This document shows positions 6,612 to 6,633 of a stretch of DNA of 6,633 nucleotides, piece by piece. Numbering within the stretch: position 1 is the first letter of the stretch; every line of letters starts with the position of its first letter. Location of the stretch: NCBI GenBank assembly GCA_002295325.1, contig DBGA01000076.1, forward strand, positions 5,513 to 12,145, written 5' to 3'. A program made the position numbers and the translations under genes. Origin of the DNA: Ruminococcaceae bacterium UBA866 (lineage in GTDB: Bacteria; Bacillota; Clostridia; Oscillospirales; Ruminococcaceae). Below the pieces are notes generated by a model. The model did not search any database. It saw only the letters and a program-made list of their open reading frames with translations, and was not told the DNA's origin.

Positions 6612-6633
6612 TAATAAGCAATCTAATGTAGAT

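Overview
The window looks like chromosome of an AT-rich, endospore-forming member of the Bacillota, most likely a clostridium (inference). The best evidence is an adjacent spoIIGA-sigE pair, the signature of the spoIIG sporulation locus. An rsmD-coaD pair followed by a coiled-coil gene is also a familiar arrangement in Bacillota. Start codons include a TTG, and ribosome binding sites are strong and purine rich. No rRNA, tRNA, CRISPR array, insertion sequence or phage gene was seen.

Layout. (1) Bases 2-1256, plus strand: a tight housekeeping operon. It holds the 3' end of rsmD (16S rRNA guanine-N2 methyltransferase), coaD (coenzyme A synthesis) and an uncharacterised alpha-helical, coiled-coil protein with a Gln/Pro-rich tail. 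The gaps are 11 bases and then a 1-base stop/start overlap. A strong hairpin terminator closes the operon at 1270-1310. (2) Bases 1314-4664, minus strand: one very large gene (1116 codons) for a multidomain protein with a clan GH-A-like TIM barrel and no signal peptide. It converges on the housekeeping operon and shares the terminator region with it. (3) Bases 4665-4962: a 298-base AT-rich divergent control region. It holds a sigma-E-like -10 box facing the large gene and a candidate long-spacer promoter facing spoIIGA. (4) Bases 4963-6611, plus strand: spoIIGA, the membrane aspartic protease, then sigE, encoding pro-sigma-E with an N-terminal pro-region.

How the genes work together. SpoIIGA and pro-sigma-E are a known pair: SpoIIGA, triggered from the forespore, cuts the pro-region from sigma-E and so switches on mother-cell transcription. 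RsmD and CoaD are housekeeping enzymes linked by conserved neighbourhood, not by pathway. The large glycosidase-like protein is the least explained item. Its catalytic glutamates can be proposed, but no family can be assigned by eye. The sigma-E-like box in front of it raises the untested possibility that it is made in the mother cell during sporulation.
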